Shown piece after piece: positions 44,390 to 53,823 of a DNA stretch of 64,000 nt. Below the pieces are notes generated by a model that was not told where the DNA came from, searched no databases, and was given only the letters and a program-made list of their open reading frames with translations. Origin of the DNA: Sulfuricella denitrificans (GTDB lineage Bacteria; Pseudomonadota; Gammaproteobacteria; Burkholderiales; Sulfuricellaceae); assembly GCA_002632355.1 (NCBI GenBank), contig NSJJ01000012.1, forward strand, positions 1-64,000, in the 5' to 3' direction. A program made the translations under genes and the position numbers. How positions within the stretch are numbered: the first letter of the stretch is position 1; each line of letters starts with the position of its first letter.

Positions 44390-45853
44390 ATGCCCCTGTT
44401 AAGCCTGCTTTTCCTCACTCTGCCACTTGGCGCCGCACTTACCTGGCTATTGCCGCGCCCGGAATGGGCAAAACGCATTGCCCTCGCAACAGCCCTGATA
44501 GATCTGGCCATTGCACTGGCCGTCGTGATCAGCTTCGATCCCAGCCAGCCCGGATTTCAGCTGGTTGAGCAGGCGCGCTGGATTCCCAGCCTCAATATCC
44601 AGTATCTGGTGGGTGTGGATGGAATTTCCCTGCTGTTTCTGCCATCCAGCATCCTGCTGTTCATCGGCGTCATTCTGGCCTCATGGAACAGTGTCACCAC
44701 TTTGCCGCGCCTTTACTACAGCCTGCTGCTGGTGCTGGAAACAGCAACCCTGGGCATTTTCTGCTCGCTCGACACCATGCTGTTTTTCTTTTTCTGGGAA
44801 CTGTCGCTGATTCCGATCTACTTTCTGGTCAGCCTGTGGGGTATGGGACCAAACCGGCGTTATGCCGCAGTCAAATACATTCTGGTCATGGTGGCCGGCG
44901 GCGTCCCGTTACTATTTGGCTTCATCCTGCTCGCCTTCGGTCATGCGACGAATGGAGGTGAACTGGTATTTGATCTGCCTACGCTACTGGCAACGCCGCT
45001 GCCTGCCAAAATGCAACTTGCGGTGTTCCTGCTGCTGCTGCTCGGTTTTGCCGTCAAGATCCCAGTCTTTCCGCTCCATACCTGGTTGCCGCTGGTGGCT
45101 ATGGAAGGCCCGGCAGCCGTCATCGCACTGCTGGTTGGCATTAAACTTGGCGCCTATGGCTTGATCCGTTTCGCCATTCCGCTGGCACCAGAAGCAGCAC
45201 AGCAGATGCACTGGCTGCTAGTAGCGCTTGGAACAGTGGGCGTGATATACGGTGCGATCGCTGCGCTGGCACAGACCAACCTGCGCAGAATGCTGGCTTA
45301 TGCCAGCCTGTCGCATGTGGGACTGGTGGTGTTGGGGATCGCCTCTTTCGACCTGCAGGGATTGCAGGGATCGGTGCTGCAATTGCTCAATTTCACCCTG
45401 GCCGCAGGCGGCGGCTTCCTGCTCATCAGCGCCCTCCACCATCGCATCGGCTCGACCGACCTGTTGAGTCTGGGCGGCGCAGCACGCTCAATGCCCTTAC
45501 TGGCGAGTTTTTTTCTGCTGTTCGGTTTCACTGGCATGGGAATGCCGGGAACCAGCGGCTTTCCTGCTGAACTGCTGATTCTGATTTCGATTTTCAATCA
45601 CCATATTGGTGCCGGGCTTGCAGCTCTGTTCTCCATGGTGCTGGGTGCAGCCTATTTCCTCGGCCTCTACCGTCAGGCTTTCTTCGGCCCGGCCACCAAC
45701 CCGGTCGTGGCGGATGCAATGGACCTTCGGCCACGCGAACTGGGCATAGCCATGCTGTTCGCACTGATCATTCTGATCGTCGGTTTTTATCCCGCTGCAG
45801 TGCTGGATGTGATTCAACCCGCAGGTGAGGCTTGGGCGGCAAGGCTGAAATAG
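44390..45853 (+). CDS. NuoM-like antiporter subunit, DAB locus subunit 4
   Basis: A 487-residue membrane protein with fourteen or so helices. The canonical residues are present: Glu137 in FFWELSLIPIYFLVSLWG, Lys223 in GFAVKIPVFPLHTWLPLVAMEGP, and Lys in VGIKLGAYGLIRFA. LGGAARSMPLLASFFLLFGFTGMGMPGTSGF matches the second half of NuoM, close to the discontinuous helix 12. ATG 44390 lies 2 bases past the subunit-3 stop; a TTG at 44384 overlaps that stop and is the alternative start. It ends the carbon locus, converging with era after 3 bases. With subunits 1 and 3 it makes three NuoM-type partners for DabA/DabB. Confidence 0.85.
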   Translation: MPLLSLLFLTLPLGAALTWLLPRPEWAKRIALATALIDLAIALAVVISFDPSQPGFQLVEQARWIPSLNIQYLVGVDGISLLFLPSSILLFIGVILASWNSVTTLPRLYYSLLLVLETATLGIFCSLDTMLFFFFWELSLIPIYFLVSLWGMGPNRRYAAVKYILVMVAGGVPLLFGFILLAFGHATNGGELVFDLPTLLATPLPAKMQLAVFLLLLLGFAVKIPVFPLHTWLPLVAMEGPAAVIALLVGIKLGAYGLIRFAIPLAPEAAQQMHWLLVALGTVGVIYGAIAALAQTNLRRMLAYASLSHVGLVVLGIASFDLQGLQGSVLQLLNFTLAAGGGFLLISALHHRIGSTDLLSLGGAARSMPLLASFFLLFGFTGMGMPGTSGFPAELLILISIFNHHIGAGLAALFSMVLGAAYFLGLYRQAFFGPATNPVVADAMDLRPRELGIAMLFALIILIVGFYPAAVLDVIQPAGEAWAARLK

Positions 45854-45856
45854 CTG

Positions 45857-46750
45857 TTATTCGTAGCCCAGGCTTTTCAACGCACGTTCATCATCTGCCC
45901 AGCCGCCCTTGACCTTGACCCAGATTTCCAGATAAACCTTGCTGTCGAACAGCTTTTCCATATCCTTGCGCGCCTGGGTGCCGATTTCCTTGAGGCGCTC
46001 ACCCTTGTTGCCGATCAGGATTGGTTTCTGGCTTTCCCGATCAACGATAATGGCCGCAAAAATCCGGCGCAGATTGCCGGCCGTTTCAAATTTCTCGATT
46101 TCGACGCTAACCGAATAAGGTACTTCGTCACCGGAAAGGCGAAATACTTTTTCGCGCACGATTTCAGCGGCAAGAAAGCGTTCGCTGCGATCGGTAATCT
46201 CATCCTCGCCGTAAACCGCCGTCCCATCCGGCAAATGGCGCCTGATTTCAACCAGCAGTTCATCCAGCTGCGTCCCCCCCTTGCGGGCACTGAGCGGAAC
46301 TGAAGCTGCGAAAGGAAACAGAGCGGCCATTTTCTCGATGAAAGGCAGCAGTTTTTCCTTGTCCTCGACGCGATCGATCTTGTTGAGCACCAGCAGTACC
46401 GGCTGGTTACGCGGCAGCAAGGCCAGCACTTTCTCGTCACGCTCATCGAAGCGCAAGGCTTCAACCACGAAGAGGACCACATCCACATCTGACAGCGCCT
46501 GCGTCACGGTTCGGTTCATCACCCGGTTCAGGGCGCTCTGGTGCTGCGTCTGGAATCCGGGGGTATCCACGAAGATATACTGCGTGTCTGCATCGGTGCG
46601 GATGCCAGTGATGCGATGACGAGTCGTCTGGGCCTTGCGGGAAGTAATGCTGACCTTCTGGCCGATCAGGTGATTGAGCAGTGTTGATTTGCCGACATTG
46701 GGGCGACCCACAATGGCGATATAACCGACCTTGACTGAATTTTCATTCAT
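45857..46750 (-). CDS. era: GTPase Era
   Basis: A 297-residue ribosome-assembly GTPase that binds the 3' end of 16S rRNA. G motifs: G1 GRPNVGKS, G3 VDTPG, G4 NKID. The C-terminal KH domain contains [25 protein letters not shown] 46750 begins [14 protein letters not shown]; residues further upstream overlap rnc. Its start overlaps the rnc stop by 8 bases in the standard lepB-DUF4845-rnc-era order. Confidence 0.97.
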   Translation of the reverse strand: MNENSVKVGYIAIVGRPNVGKSTLLNHLIGQKVSITSRKAQTTRHRITGIRTDADTQYIFVDTPGFQTQHQSALNRVMNRTVTQALSDVDVVLFVVEALRFDERDEKVLALLPRNQPVLLVLNKIDRVEDKEKLLPFIEKMAALFPFAASVPLSARKGGTQLDELLVEIRRHLPDGTAVYGEDEITDRSERFLAAEIVREKVFRLSGDEVPYSVSVEIEKFETAGNLRRIFAAIIVDRESQKPILIGNKGERLKEIGTQARKDMEKLFDSKVYLEIWVKVKGGWADDERALKSLGYE

Positions 46751-47420
46751 GGGGGTGCAGGGCTCGCTGATATGCGTCAAGGGCGGCATTCTGTTCGGCA
46801 CTGCGGCGACTATGTCCGATACCCACAGTGCGGATATCGAGATCGGGGAGGATACATTCCACTTCAAACTCCTGGTCATGGGCCTCGCCACGGATGGCTA
46901 TCACATCATATTGAGGTAGCCCGTGTTTGCGGCTTTGCAGATATTCCTGCAACTGCGTTTTGGGATCCTTGGCGATTTTCTTTGGGTCGAGCGCCTGTAA
47001 CAGCGGTTCGTAAAGGGAAAGGATCATCGTTTCAGCCGTGACAAACCCATCATCGAGATAAGCTGCACCAATAATCGCTTCCAGCGCATCTGCAAGAATT
47101 GAAGGGCGTCGGAATCCACCACTTTTCAATTCTCCCTCGCCCAACATGAGATGGTTGCCCAAATCAAGCCGCCCCGCGATATCTGCCAGGGTCTGTTCCT
47201 TCACCAGCGCTGCGCGCATGCGACTCAGATCGCCTTCTGGCAAGCGCGGGTAGAGTTGATACAGGCGAGCTGCAATGACGCAATTCAGAATGCTGTCACC
47301 TAGAAACTCCAGCCGCTCATTATTGGGTGACCCGAAGCTGCGGTGGGTCAACGCCTGCTGCAACAACTCGGGACGGAAAAACTCACGCCCGAGCTGACGG
47401 CAAAGTGCCTGACGCTTCAT
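46743..47420 (-). CDS. rnc: Ribonuclease III
   Basis: A 225-residue double-strand-specific endoribonuclease that processes rRNA precursors. The RNase III signature [13 protein letters not shown] is near residue 40, with the catalytic Glu and Asp in [15 protein letters not shown]. The C-terminal dsRNA-binding domain is about 155-222 ([35 protein letters not shown]). Its 3' end overlaps era. ATG 47420 is chosen over TTG 47423 one codon earlier. Confidence 0.97.
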   Translation of the reverse strand: MKRQALCRQLGREFFRPELLQQALTHRSFGSPNNERLEFLGDSILNCVIAARLYQLYPRLPEGDLSRMRAALVKEQTLADIAGRLDLGNHLMLGEGELKSGGFRRPSILADALEAIIGAAYLDDGFVTAETMILSLYEPLLQALDPKKIAKDPKTQLQEYLQSRKHGLPQYDVIAIRGEAHDQEFEVECILPDLDIRTVGIGHSRRSAEQNAALDAYQRALHPHE

Positions 47421-47452
47421 CAAAACCGGAATATGCTCAAGAATTTAGTCAA

Positions 47453-47824
47453 CTACCTGTTTTTGCTGTCTTGAGTAGAGGACTTAAATTCGAGAAATGC
47501 ACTCAGATTGCCAACTATGGGCACGAGCACTGTGTAATTTGCACTGACTACGGTTTGGCCGTGTTCCTTGGAAATTTCCAGATCCTTACCCTCGATCACT
47601 TTGATGTTATCGATGGATGAGCGTCTGCTGAAAGAAGTTCTGACTTCCTGCTGCGTCATACCGGGCAGCGCCGGATCCTTGGCCATCACACCGATCACTT
47701 TTTCCACCGACCAGAATTCAAGATAGGGAGGAATCAGTTTCATCATCAGGATGGCTCCGAACACTATGGCCATGCCAACAAAAGTTACGCCCCAAAAGGT
47801 CATCCCCTGCTGATTTTTCTTCAT
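47453..47824 (-). CDS. DUF4845 family membrane protein
   Basis: A 123-residue protein with one N-terminal transmembrane helix (QGMTFWGVTFVGMAIVFGAILMMK cut near residue 27), then a periplasmic-side alpha/beta domain (YLEFWSVEKVIGVMAKDPAL, RTSFSRRSSIDNI, VSANYTVLVPIVGNLSAFLEF). The pattern MIPPYLEFWSVEK with VLVPI is typical of DUF4845. A GGAGG site precedes the ATG. It sits between lepB and rnc, its usual place in beta- and gammaproteobacteria. Function is unknown; the pilin-like start helix and fold suggest an envelope role. Confidence 0.88.
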   Translation of the reverse strand: MKKNQQGMTFWGVTFVGMAIVFGAILMMKLIPPYLEFWSVEKVIGVMAKDPALPGMTQQEVRTSFSRRSSIDNIKVIEGKDLEISKEHGQTVVSANYTVLVPIVGNLSAFLEFKSSTQDSKNR

Positions 47825-47833
47825 CTTTGCCTC

Positions 47834-48640
47834 CTAGTTGATTGCCTGACCAATACGCTTGAAGTCGCTGAAATTCCACCAGATCATGAATGCCTTGCCG
47901 ACAATGTTGCGGTCCGGCACAAAGCCCCAGTAACGGCTATCGTTACTGTCATCCCGGTTATCGCCCATCATGAAATAATGCCCTTCGGGTACGGTACAAC
48001 TGAAACCGCTTTCATTGTAGTCACAGTTGGCGCGCGACGGAAAGGTCCTTACATCGCCCAGACGCACCGGCGGCAGGTCGCTTAGCAGCAGCACTGCATG
48101 CTGATGACTGCCCAACTGCTCGTAAGTACGCTGCGCGGTGACATAGTTAAGGCCGCTTTTGACGTAATTGAATTGCTCACCGCGATCTTCCATCGTCATC
48201 GGCTTGTCATTGATATAGAGATGTTTATCGCGGTACACCACGCGGTCTCCTGGCAACCCTACCACTCTTTTGATGTAGTCGAGCGAAGTATCCTCGGGGT
48301 AGCGAAAAACCATCACGTCGCCACGTTGCGGCTGACTGACATCGATGATCTTGGCATTGATCACTGGAAGACGAATACCGTAGGTGAATTTATTGACGAG
48401 AATGAAATCTCCTACCAGCAGGGTTGGCAGCATTGAGCCGGAAGGAATTTTGAACGGCTCCACCAGAAACGAACGCAGCAGAAACACGGCAAGAATAACC
48501 GGAAAAAAACTTCTGGCGTATTCCACCAGCACCGGCTCCTTGGCTTCCTTTACCCGGCGTGGTTTACCCAGATAGATATCGAACAACCAGATGGCGCCGG
48601 TAACCAGCAATGCTATCAGCATGATAAGTGCAAAATTCAT
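47834..48640 (-). CDS. lepB: Signal peptidase I
   Basis: A 268-residue membrane protease that cleaves Sec and Tat signal peptides. The N-terminal helix (residues 2-22) and a second hydrophobic stretch (45-60) anchor it. The catalytic dyad is Ser69 in IPSGSMLPTLLVGD and Lys124 in DYIKRVVGLPGD. Later boxes are MGDNRDDSNDSRYWGFVP. AAGGA precedes the ATG. It is between lepA and DUF4845 in the classic operon. Confidence 0.97.
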   Translation of the reverse strand: MNFALIMLIALLVTGAIWLFDIYLGKPRRVKEAKEPVLVEYARSFFPVILAVFLLRSFLVEPFKIPSGSMLPTLLVGDFILVNKFTYGIRLPVINAKIIDVSQPQRGDVMVFRYPEDTSLDYIKRVVGLPGDRVVYRDKHLYINDKPMTMEDRGEQFNYVKSGLNYVTAQRTYEQLGSHQHAVLLLSDLPPVRLGDVRTFPSRANCDYNESGFSCTVPEGHYFMMGDNRDDSNDSRYWGFVPDRNIVGKAFMIWWNFSDFKRIGQAIN

Positions 48641-48721
48641 TTCTATCCTTGGTAATGGAGGCGGGAAATGGGTGAAGGATGGGGGAATTTACCCATTACC
48701 GATCACTCATTCCCCTTCACA

Positions 48722-50515
48722 TTATTTATTATCAACCTGCAGAATGGCCAGGAAAGCCTCTTGCGGAATCTCCACATTGCCCACCTGCTTCATGCGTTTC
48801 TTGCCCGCCTTCTGTTTTTCCAGCAGCTTGCGTTTGCGCGAAACGTCGCCGCCGTAGCACTTGGCCAGCACATTCTTGCGCAGCGCCTTGACGTTCTCGC
48901 GTGCCAGAATCTGAGAGCCGATGGCCGCCTGCACAGCGATATCGAACATCTGGCGCGGGATCAGCTGGCGCATCTTGGCAGCAAGCTCGCGCCCACGGTA
49001 AATCGAGTTGGCACGGTGCACGATCACCGAGAGCGCATCCACTTTCTCGTTATTGATCAGGATATCCACCTTGACCAGATCGGCGCTGCGGAATTCCTTG
49101 AACTCGTAATCCAGTGAGGCATAACCGCGGCTGGTGGACTTGAGCTTGTCGAAAAGATCCATTACCACTTCGTTCATGGGCATGTCGTAGGTCAGCATCA
49201 CCTGCCGCCCCATGTACTGCATATTGGTCTGCGAGCCGCGTTTCTGAGTGCACAGGGTAATTACCGAGCCCACGTACTCCTGCGGTACCAGAATGGTAGC
49301 GGTAATAATCGGCTCGCGGATTTCCTCGATTTTGGACAGATCAGGCAGCTTGGACGGGTTCTCGATCTCCAGCACGGTACCGTCGCGCATCACGACCTCA
49401 TAAATCACCGTCGGCGCGGTGGTGATGAGGTCCATATCGTACTCGCGCTCCAGGCGCTCCTGCACGATCTCGAGATGCAACAGACCGAGGAAGCCGCAGC
49501 GGAAGCCAAATCCCAGTGCCTGCGAGGTTTCCGGCTCATATTGCAGCGAGGCGTCGTTGAGCTTGAGCTTTTCCAGCGCATCGCGAAGCGCTTCGTAGTC
49601 GTGCGACTCCACCGGATAAAGCCCCGCGAATACCTGCGGCTTGATTTCCTTGAAACCGGGCAGGGGCTCGACGGCAGGGTTATTTGCCAGCGTCACAGTG
49701 TCGCCGACCTTGGCAGATTTCAGCTCCTTGATGCCGGCAATGATAAAGCCCACATCACCAGCGGAAAGCTGCTTTCGCATCAGCGACTTGGGTGTGAACA
49801 CCCCGACCTGCTCGCATAGATGCACGTCGCCGGTCGCCATGAGGCGGATCTTGTCCTTGGGTTTGAGGATACCATCCACTACCCTCACCAGCATCACCAC
49901 GCCGACATAGTTATCGAACCAGGAGTCGATGATCAGCGCCTTGAGCGGCGCTTCGGGATCTCCCTTGGGCGGCGGGATGCGTGCGATGACTGCCTCAAGC
50001 GTATCCTGCACGCCCACACCGGTTTTGGCACTGGCGAGCACCGCATCCTTGGCATCGATGCCGATGATATCCTCGATTTCCTTGATCACGCGCTCCGGCT
50101 CGGCGCTGGGGAGATCGATCTTGTTCAGCACCGGCACCACCTCAACGCCCTGTTCGATGGCGGTGTAACAATTGGCCACGCTTTGCGCTTCCACGCCCTG
50201 GGAAGCGTCCACCACCAAGAGTGCACCCTCGCAGGCAGCCAGCGAGCGGCTGACTTCATAGGAAAAGTCCACATGGCCCGGGGTGTCGATCAGGTTGAGC
50301 TGGTAAATCTGGCCGTCACGCGCCTTGTATTCCAGCGCAGCGGTCTGTGCCTTGATGGTGATGCCACGTTCGCGCTCGATATCCATGGAATCCAGAACCT
50401 GGGCTTCCATTTCGCGGTCGGAAAGCCCGCCACAAAGATGAATGATGCGGTCTGCCAGGGTGGACTTGCCATGGTCGATATGGGCGATAATGGAAAAATT
50501 GCGTATTTGTTTCAT
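48722..50515 (-). CDS. lepA: Elongation factor 4 (LepA)
   Basis: A 597-residue translational GTPase that acts on the ribosome. G1 is AHIDHGKST (residues 11-19), G3 DTPGHVDF, G4 NKID. The LepA-specific C-terminal domain ends with [28 protein letters not shown] place the start at 50515 ([11 protein letters not shown]), the family-standard N-terminus; ATG 50527 is four codons upstream. Neither has a Shine-Dalgarno-like sequence, and a strong hairpin ends about 19 bases before this start, which is unusual. Confidence 0.97.
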   Translation of the reverse strand: MKQIRNFSIIAHIDHGKSTLADRIIHLCGGLSDREMEAQVLDSMDIERERGITIKAQTAALEYKARDGQIYQLNLIDTPGHVDFSYEVSRSLAACEGALLVVDASQGVEAQSVANCYTAIEQGVEVVPVLNKIDLPSAEPERVIKEIEDIIGIDAKDAVLASAKTGVGVQDTLEAVIARIPPPKGDPEAPLKALIIDSWFDNYVGVVMLVRVVDGILKPKDKIRLMATGDVHLCEQVGVFTPKSLMRKQLSAGDVGFIIAGIKELKSAKVGDTVTLANNPAVEPLPGFKEIKPQVFAGLYPVESHDYEALRDALEKLKLNDASLQYEPETSQALGFGFRCGFLGLLHLEIVQERLEREYDMDLITTAPTVIYEVVMRDGTVLEIENPSKLPDLSKIEEIREPIITATILVPQEYVGSVITLCTQKRGSQTNMQYMGRQVMLTYDMPMNEVVMDLFDKLKSTSRGYASLDYEFKEFRSADLVKVDILINNEKVDALSVIVHRANSIYRGRELAAKMRQLIPRQMFDIAVQAAIGSQILARENVKALRKNVLAKCYGGDVSRKRKLLEKQKAGKKRMKQVGNVEIPQEAFLAILQVDNK

Positions 50516-50533
50516 ACTTGCTTGCATGCAGCA

Positions 50534-50559
50534 AAAAGGGCACGGTGATGTGCCCTTTT
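50534..50559 (-). terminator. Strong hairpin with T-run directly in front of lepA
   Basis: AAAAGGGCAC-ATCACC-GTGCCCTTTT on the minus strand is a perfect 10-bp stem with a 6-base loop (plus-strand 50534-50559), followed by a fifth T. It looks like a rho-independent terminator for the FimV-like gene upstream, yet lepA begins only 6-18 bases after it. It could be an attenuator or structured leader of the lepA operon. The stem works in both orientations. Confidence 0.65.
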
Positions 50560-50646
50560 CTGGTTAGGAAAGCTGAATTCTAACGGATTTTGATCCCAAG
50601 CGCATCAGCGCATGTTCCCGGCCATGAAACATTTCGCGGCAGTCTG

Positions 50647-51444
50647 CTACTGACCGGCTTTCTGTTCAAGAAGGCTGATCAGGAACATGACTTCCCGGAA
50701 GGCGTCCTCGTTAAAACCGGCGCGCCCGCCACTGCGATTGTCTTTTATCAGTGATTGCAAATATTCCAGGCCGGAAGAAGTCCCCCAGAAATCGGAAATT
50801 TTTTCCAGCAAATGCGGGAAATGCTCCAGCCCATGACGCCCTTCTGCCTGAAGCGTCCGATCCTCCCAGGTAGGGAGTGCAACATTGAAACGTACGCGGA
50901 TATCGTTTGCCAGCTTTTCGAAACTGGCACGATCTCCTCGTGAATGATAGATATCCAGCAACTTGAACCAGAGCCTGGGATCGCTCTCGTTTTCTTCCCC
51001 GATACGGGACAAAAGCATGCTGATCGCCACTTCATGACGCCCCAGCATCAGGAACAGATCAACCTGCTCAGCGATATCCGACACTTCTTCAACCGTTACC
51101 GTAGTGGCTTCATCCAGCGAGGTCAGATATTCCGAAAAATTTTCGTTTTGTCCGCCTGCCTCCATATCCCTGTTTTTCCTTCCAGCAGCAGAATTCTCCA
51201 CAGAAATGACTGTTGCAGGTTTCGGAGTGACCATTTTCGGAGGCACAACATGACGTCTGGGGCGCTTTTCCCACAAAAAAAGAACCAGCGCCCAACCAAG
51301 CGCCCCCATCAGCATCCAGACCAGACTATTCAAATCAAAGACCAGATCGGACCACACAGCCGCATGAGCTGGAACAAGTACGCCAGCGCCCAGGAAGGTC
51401 GCCAATACACGGGCAAGAAAAGCAAAAGACGCAGGGATGGTCAT
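50647..51444 (-). CDS. FimV-like TPR protein with signal peptide and membrane helix
   Basis: A 265-residue protein. An N-terminal signal-like segment (FLARVLATFLGAGVLVPAHA) is followed by a helix (SLVWMLMGALGWALVLFLW, residues 39-57) and a disordered linker. Residues 115-200 resemble the C-terminal FimV domain (VEEVSDIAEQVDLFLMLGRHEVAISMLLSRIGEE, then PRLWFKLLDIYHSRGDRASFEKLANDI). FimV organises polar type IV pilus assembly and cAMP signalling in Pseudomonas. This is much shorter than FimV and lacks LysM. It lies 215 bases upstream of lepA's hairpin side and near pilU, so a pilus-related role is plausible. Confidence 0.75.
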   Translation of the reverse strand: MTIPASFAFLARVLATFLGAGVLVPAHAAVWSDLVFDLNSLVWMLMGALGWALVLFLWEKRPRRHVVPPKMVTPKPATVISVENSAAGRKNRDMEAGGQNENFSEYLTSLDEATTVTVEEVSDIAEQVDLFLMLGRHEVAISMLLSRIGEENESDPRLWFKLLDIYHSRGDRASFEKLANDIRVRFNVALPTWEDRTLQAEGRHGLEHFPHLLEKISDFWGTSSGLEYLQSLIKDNRSGGRAGFNEDAFREVMFLISLLEQKAGQ

Positions 51445-51658
51445 GGGTTGGAAAACAGCATTATTATTATGGATATTCTAACCTGATTCGACGGACTCAA
51501 ACCGAGATTCATAAGCCTTGAAACTTCGAAGCAACCTGTTGGACAGACAAAGACAATGCCCGGCAACAGGCCATTCTGCTTCTTGTGCATGAAAAACTGG
51601 GTGCCCTCGATAACGAACCAGTTAGCCGGAATTCAGAACTATCGGGTGACGCCAGATT

Positions 51659-52876
51659 TCAGCGCTTCGGGAATCCTGGGGCAGAGGAGCCGATCTGATC
51701 AAGAAATTCCGGATTGATGGTAAAACCTTCGAGGCTTTCCCCTACGCTTTCCGGAGGCGCCTTGATATCGACCTGAGTATTGCCGTGCGCCCCGCCCTTG
51801 CCCTTTTCCTGCGAGACATTGCTGATCAGCCATTCCATGTCGGTACGCGAATCCGCGTTAACGAGCGCTTCTTCGCGGCTGATCCTGCCGGCGGCATAAA
51901 GCTCCAGCAAAGAACGTTCGAACGTCCTGGAGCCTGCACTCAAACTTTGTTCGATGGCATCCTTGAGCTTGTCTACCTCCCCTTTCTGGATCAACTCTGA
52001 GACATAGAAGGTATTGAGCAATATTTCCACTGCAGCCACACGCTTGCCGTCCACGCCTTTGACAAGACGCTGGGAAACGATCCCCTTCAGTGTCATGGAA
52101 AGGTCGAGCAGGAGGGATTCTCGCTCGTCTTCCGGGAAGAAACTCACGATACGGTTAATGGCGTGATAGGCGTTATTGGCATGCAGGGTTCCGAGACATA
52201 AATGTCCGGTCTGGGTAATGATCAATGCCTGCTTCATGGTAGCGGTATCGCGTATTTCGCCGATCAGCAGCACGTCGGGTGCTTCACGCAGGGAATTGAG
52301 CAGGGCAGAGGCGTAGGTTTCGGTGTCGATTCCGATTTCTCGCTGGTTCACCAGCGATTTGTTGTGCCGGTGCACGAATTCGATCGGATCCTCGATGGTA
52401 AGGATATGCCCCGTCTTATTGGCATTGCGGTGATCGATCATGGAGGCGAGCGTGGTGGATTTGCCGGAACCCGTGGCACCAACCACCAGAATCAGGCCAC
52501 GTTTCTCCAGCACCAGATCCTTCAGTACGGGGGGAAGGCCGTTGCTTTCAAGCGAAGGAATCTTGTTGGTGATGTAACGAGCCACCATGGCGACACTGCC
52601 ACGCTGACGAAATACGTTGATACGGAAACGCCCGGCATCCGGCACAGAAAACCCGAAATTCAGTTCCGAATGGGCCTCGAAAGTCTGGATCTGCGCTTCT
52701 GTCATGAGGGCATAGATCGCCTTCTTGACCATGGCCACATCCAGAACCTGACCGTTGATGGCTCTAAGCTCGCCTTCCATCTTGATATAGACCGGAGCGC
52801 CGGCGGAAATAAACAGATCAGAAGCCTGCTTCTCTGCCATGAATTTGAAAACCGGGGAAAGATCCACTGATATCAC
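51659..52876 (-). CDS. pilU: Type IV pilus retraction ATPase, PilU type
   Basis: A 405-residue secretion ATPase of the PilT/PilU family powering pilus retraction. N-terminal PAS-like domain (1-110, SDLFISAGAPVYIKMEGEL), Walker A GATGSGKST, the Asp box with LTIEDPIEF, Walker B VLLIGEIRD, and the His box GHLCLGTLHANNA. REIGIDTETYASAL and the long C-terminal tail (about 40 residues past the PilT end) favour PilU over PilT. GTG 52876 abuts the stop of the upstream unknown gene; a GTG three codons later is an alternative. No pilT lies in the window. Confidence 0.9.
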   Translation of the reverse strand: MISVDLSPVFKFMAEKQASDLFISAGAPVYIKMEGELRAINGQVLDVAMVKKAIYALMTEAQIQTFEAHSELNFGFSVPDAGRFRINVFRQRGSVAMVARYITNKIPSLESNGLPPVLKDLVLEKRGLILVVGATGSGKSTTLASMIDHRNANKTGHILTIEDPIEFVHRHNKSLVNQREIGIDTETYASALLNSLREAPDVLLIGEIRDTATMKQALIITQTGHLCLGTLHANNAYHAINRIVSFFPEDERESLLLDLSMTLKGIVSQRLVKGVDGKRVAAVEILLNTFYVSELIQKGEVDKLKDAIEQSLSAGSRTFERSLLELYAAGRISREEALVNADSRTDMEWLISNVSQEKGKGGAHGNTQVDIKAPPESVGESLEGFTINPEFLDQIGSSAPGFPKR

Positions 52877-53707
52877 CTAATCCTTGGAAAGGAGCGATTT
52901 GAGCGTACCGAACAGTCCTTTCCTGCGTTCTGCTGGCGGCGCATCCGAAGTTTCGCTCGGCCTGGCTGTATGTTCGGCAACATTTTTTGCATAAGCGGGC
53001 TCTGCGCTCATGCGCCGAGCAGACACTTTTTGTTTAAGCTCTTGCTGGTAGCGACCCAACTCCATGAAACTGCTCGGCTTTCCGACCAGATACTTGGCGA
53101 ACTCATCCAGCATTTTTTCATCAATTTCATCGGCATCATAAGTGAATTCATTGACGGTCAGACCGTTGAAATTTTTAATCGAAAGAAAAATCTTTGCCTG
53201 CTCGAAATCGGCTCCAAATTTGATATGCACCGGAATTTCATTTGCCACGTTAAAAGTTGCACGATCCACCACGCCCTTTTCATTTTTGAAATCGGTGCAC
53301 TGAAACTTGAGATTGGCCTGCCACAGATATTGGCGCTGCATTTCTATCATGGACGGCACATTCTTGTTGATCACGATTTCCTGATCCGTCTTGCAGGCAA
53401 AGCGCAGATAGATGGTCTTGATGAATTCTTTTTCGTTGATGCTGAAGCGGTCGGTATTCACCACGAACCGTTCCGGACGAAAATCATCTATCGTTCCGAA
53501 GCCATCGATGTAATAGGATCTTGTAAGGTTGGCGGCAATCGTGTTGAGGTGTTTCACCAGCTCCTGTAAATAAAGCCTGATCATTTTGAGCCTGGACTGA
53601 ACCAGCAGAAAGCTTTGCGTCACTTCCTGCGCACGCGCCTGTGTCAGGTTTTGCTCCAGTTCCTGGAGCGCCTGCGCTTCCTTTTTCAATTCATCCAGAA
53701 AAGCCAT
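52877..53707 (-). CDS. Unknown protein encoded just upstream of pilU
   Basis: A 276-residue soluble protein. The N-terminal 60 residues form a charged helical, coiled-coil-like segment (ELKKEAQALQELEQNLTQAR). The middle (about 65-215) alternates beta-like strands (YYIDGFGTIDDFRPERFVV, AKIFLSIKNFNGLTVNEFTYDADEID). The tail is polar and ends RKGLFGTLKSLLSKD. No transmembrane or catalytic motif. The stop directly abuts the pilU start, so the two are co-transcribed. I do not recognise the family; a role in pilus function is suggested only by context. ATG 53707 is preferred to a 24-residue upstream extension. Confidence 0.7.
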   Translation of the reverse strand: MAFLDELKKEAQALQELEQNLTQARAQEVTQSFLLVQSRLKMIRLYLQELVKHLNTIAANLTRSYYIDGFGTIDDFRPERFVVNTDRFSINEKEFIKTIYLRFACKTDQEIVINKNVPSMIEMQRQYLWQANLKFQCTDFKNEKGVVDRATFNVANEIPVHIKFGADFEQAKIFLSIKNFNGLTVNEFTYDADEIDEKMLDEFAKYLVGKPSSFMELGRYQQELKQKVSARRMSAEPAYAKNVAEHTARPSETSDAPPAERRKGLFGTLKSLLSKD

Positions 53708-53823
53708 AATACACTGCCCCGATATATGCAAAACCCGCTTAATTGTATGCCAAAAAACGGGAAGGGTTAACTGGTGCAATCAAGTATAATTCTTCTCTAA
53801 TATTCCTTTTTCATGAACGCCTG

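Noticed and set aside
36582-45853. Interpreting the NuoL/NuoM-like genes as respiratory complex I
   Set aside because: None of the peripheral-arm subunits (NuoB-I) nor NuoA, H, J, K or a true NuoN are present, and the set is interleaved with dabA.
36582-45853. Interpreting the same genes as an Mrp-type Na+/H+ antiporter
   Set aside because: The small Mrp subunits B, C, E, F and G are missing, and DabA is not part of Mrp operons.
48641-48721. Imperfect GTGAAGG.../...CCTTCAC repeat between lepA and lepB as a terminator
   Set aside because: The stem is interrupted by several mismatches and there is no T-run; lepA and lepB are normally co-transcribed.
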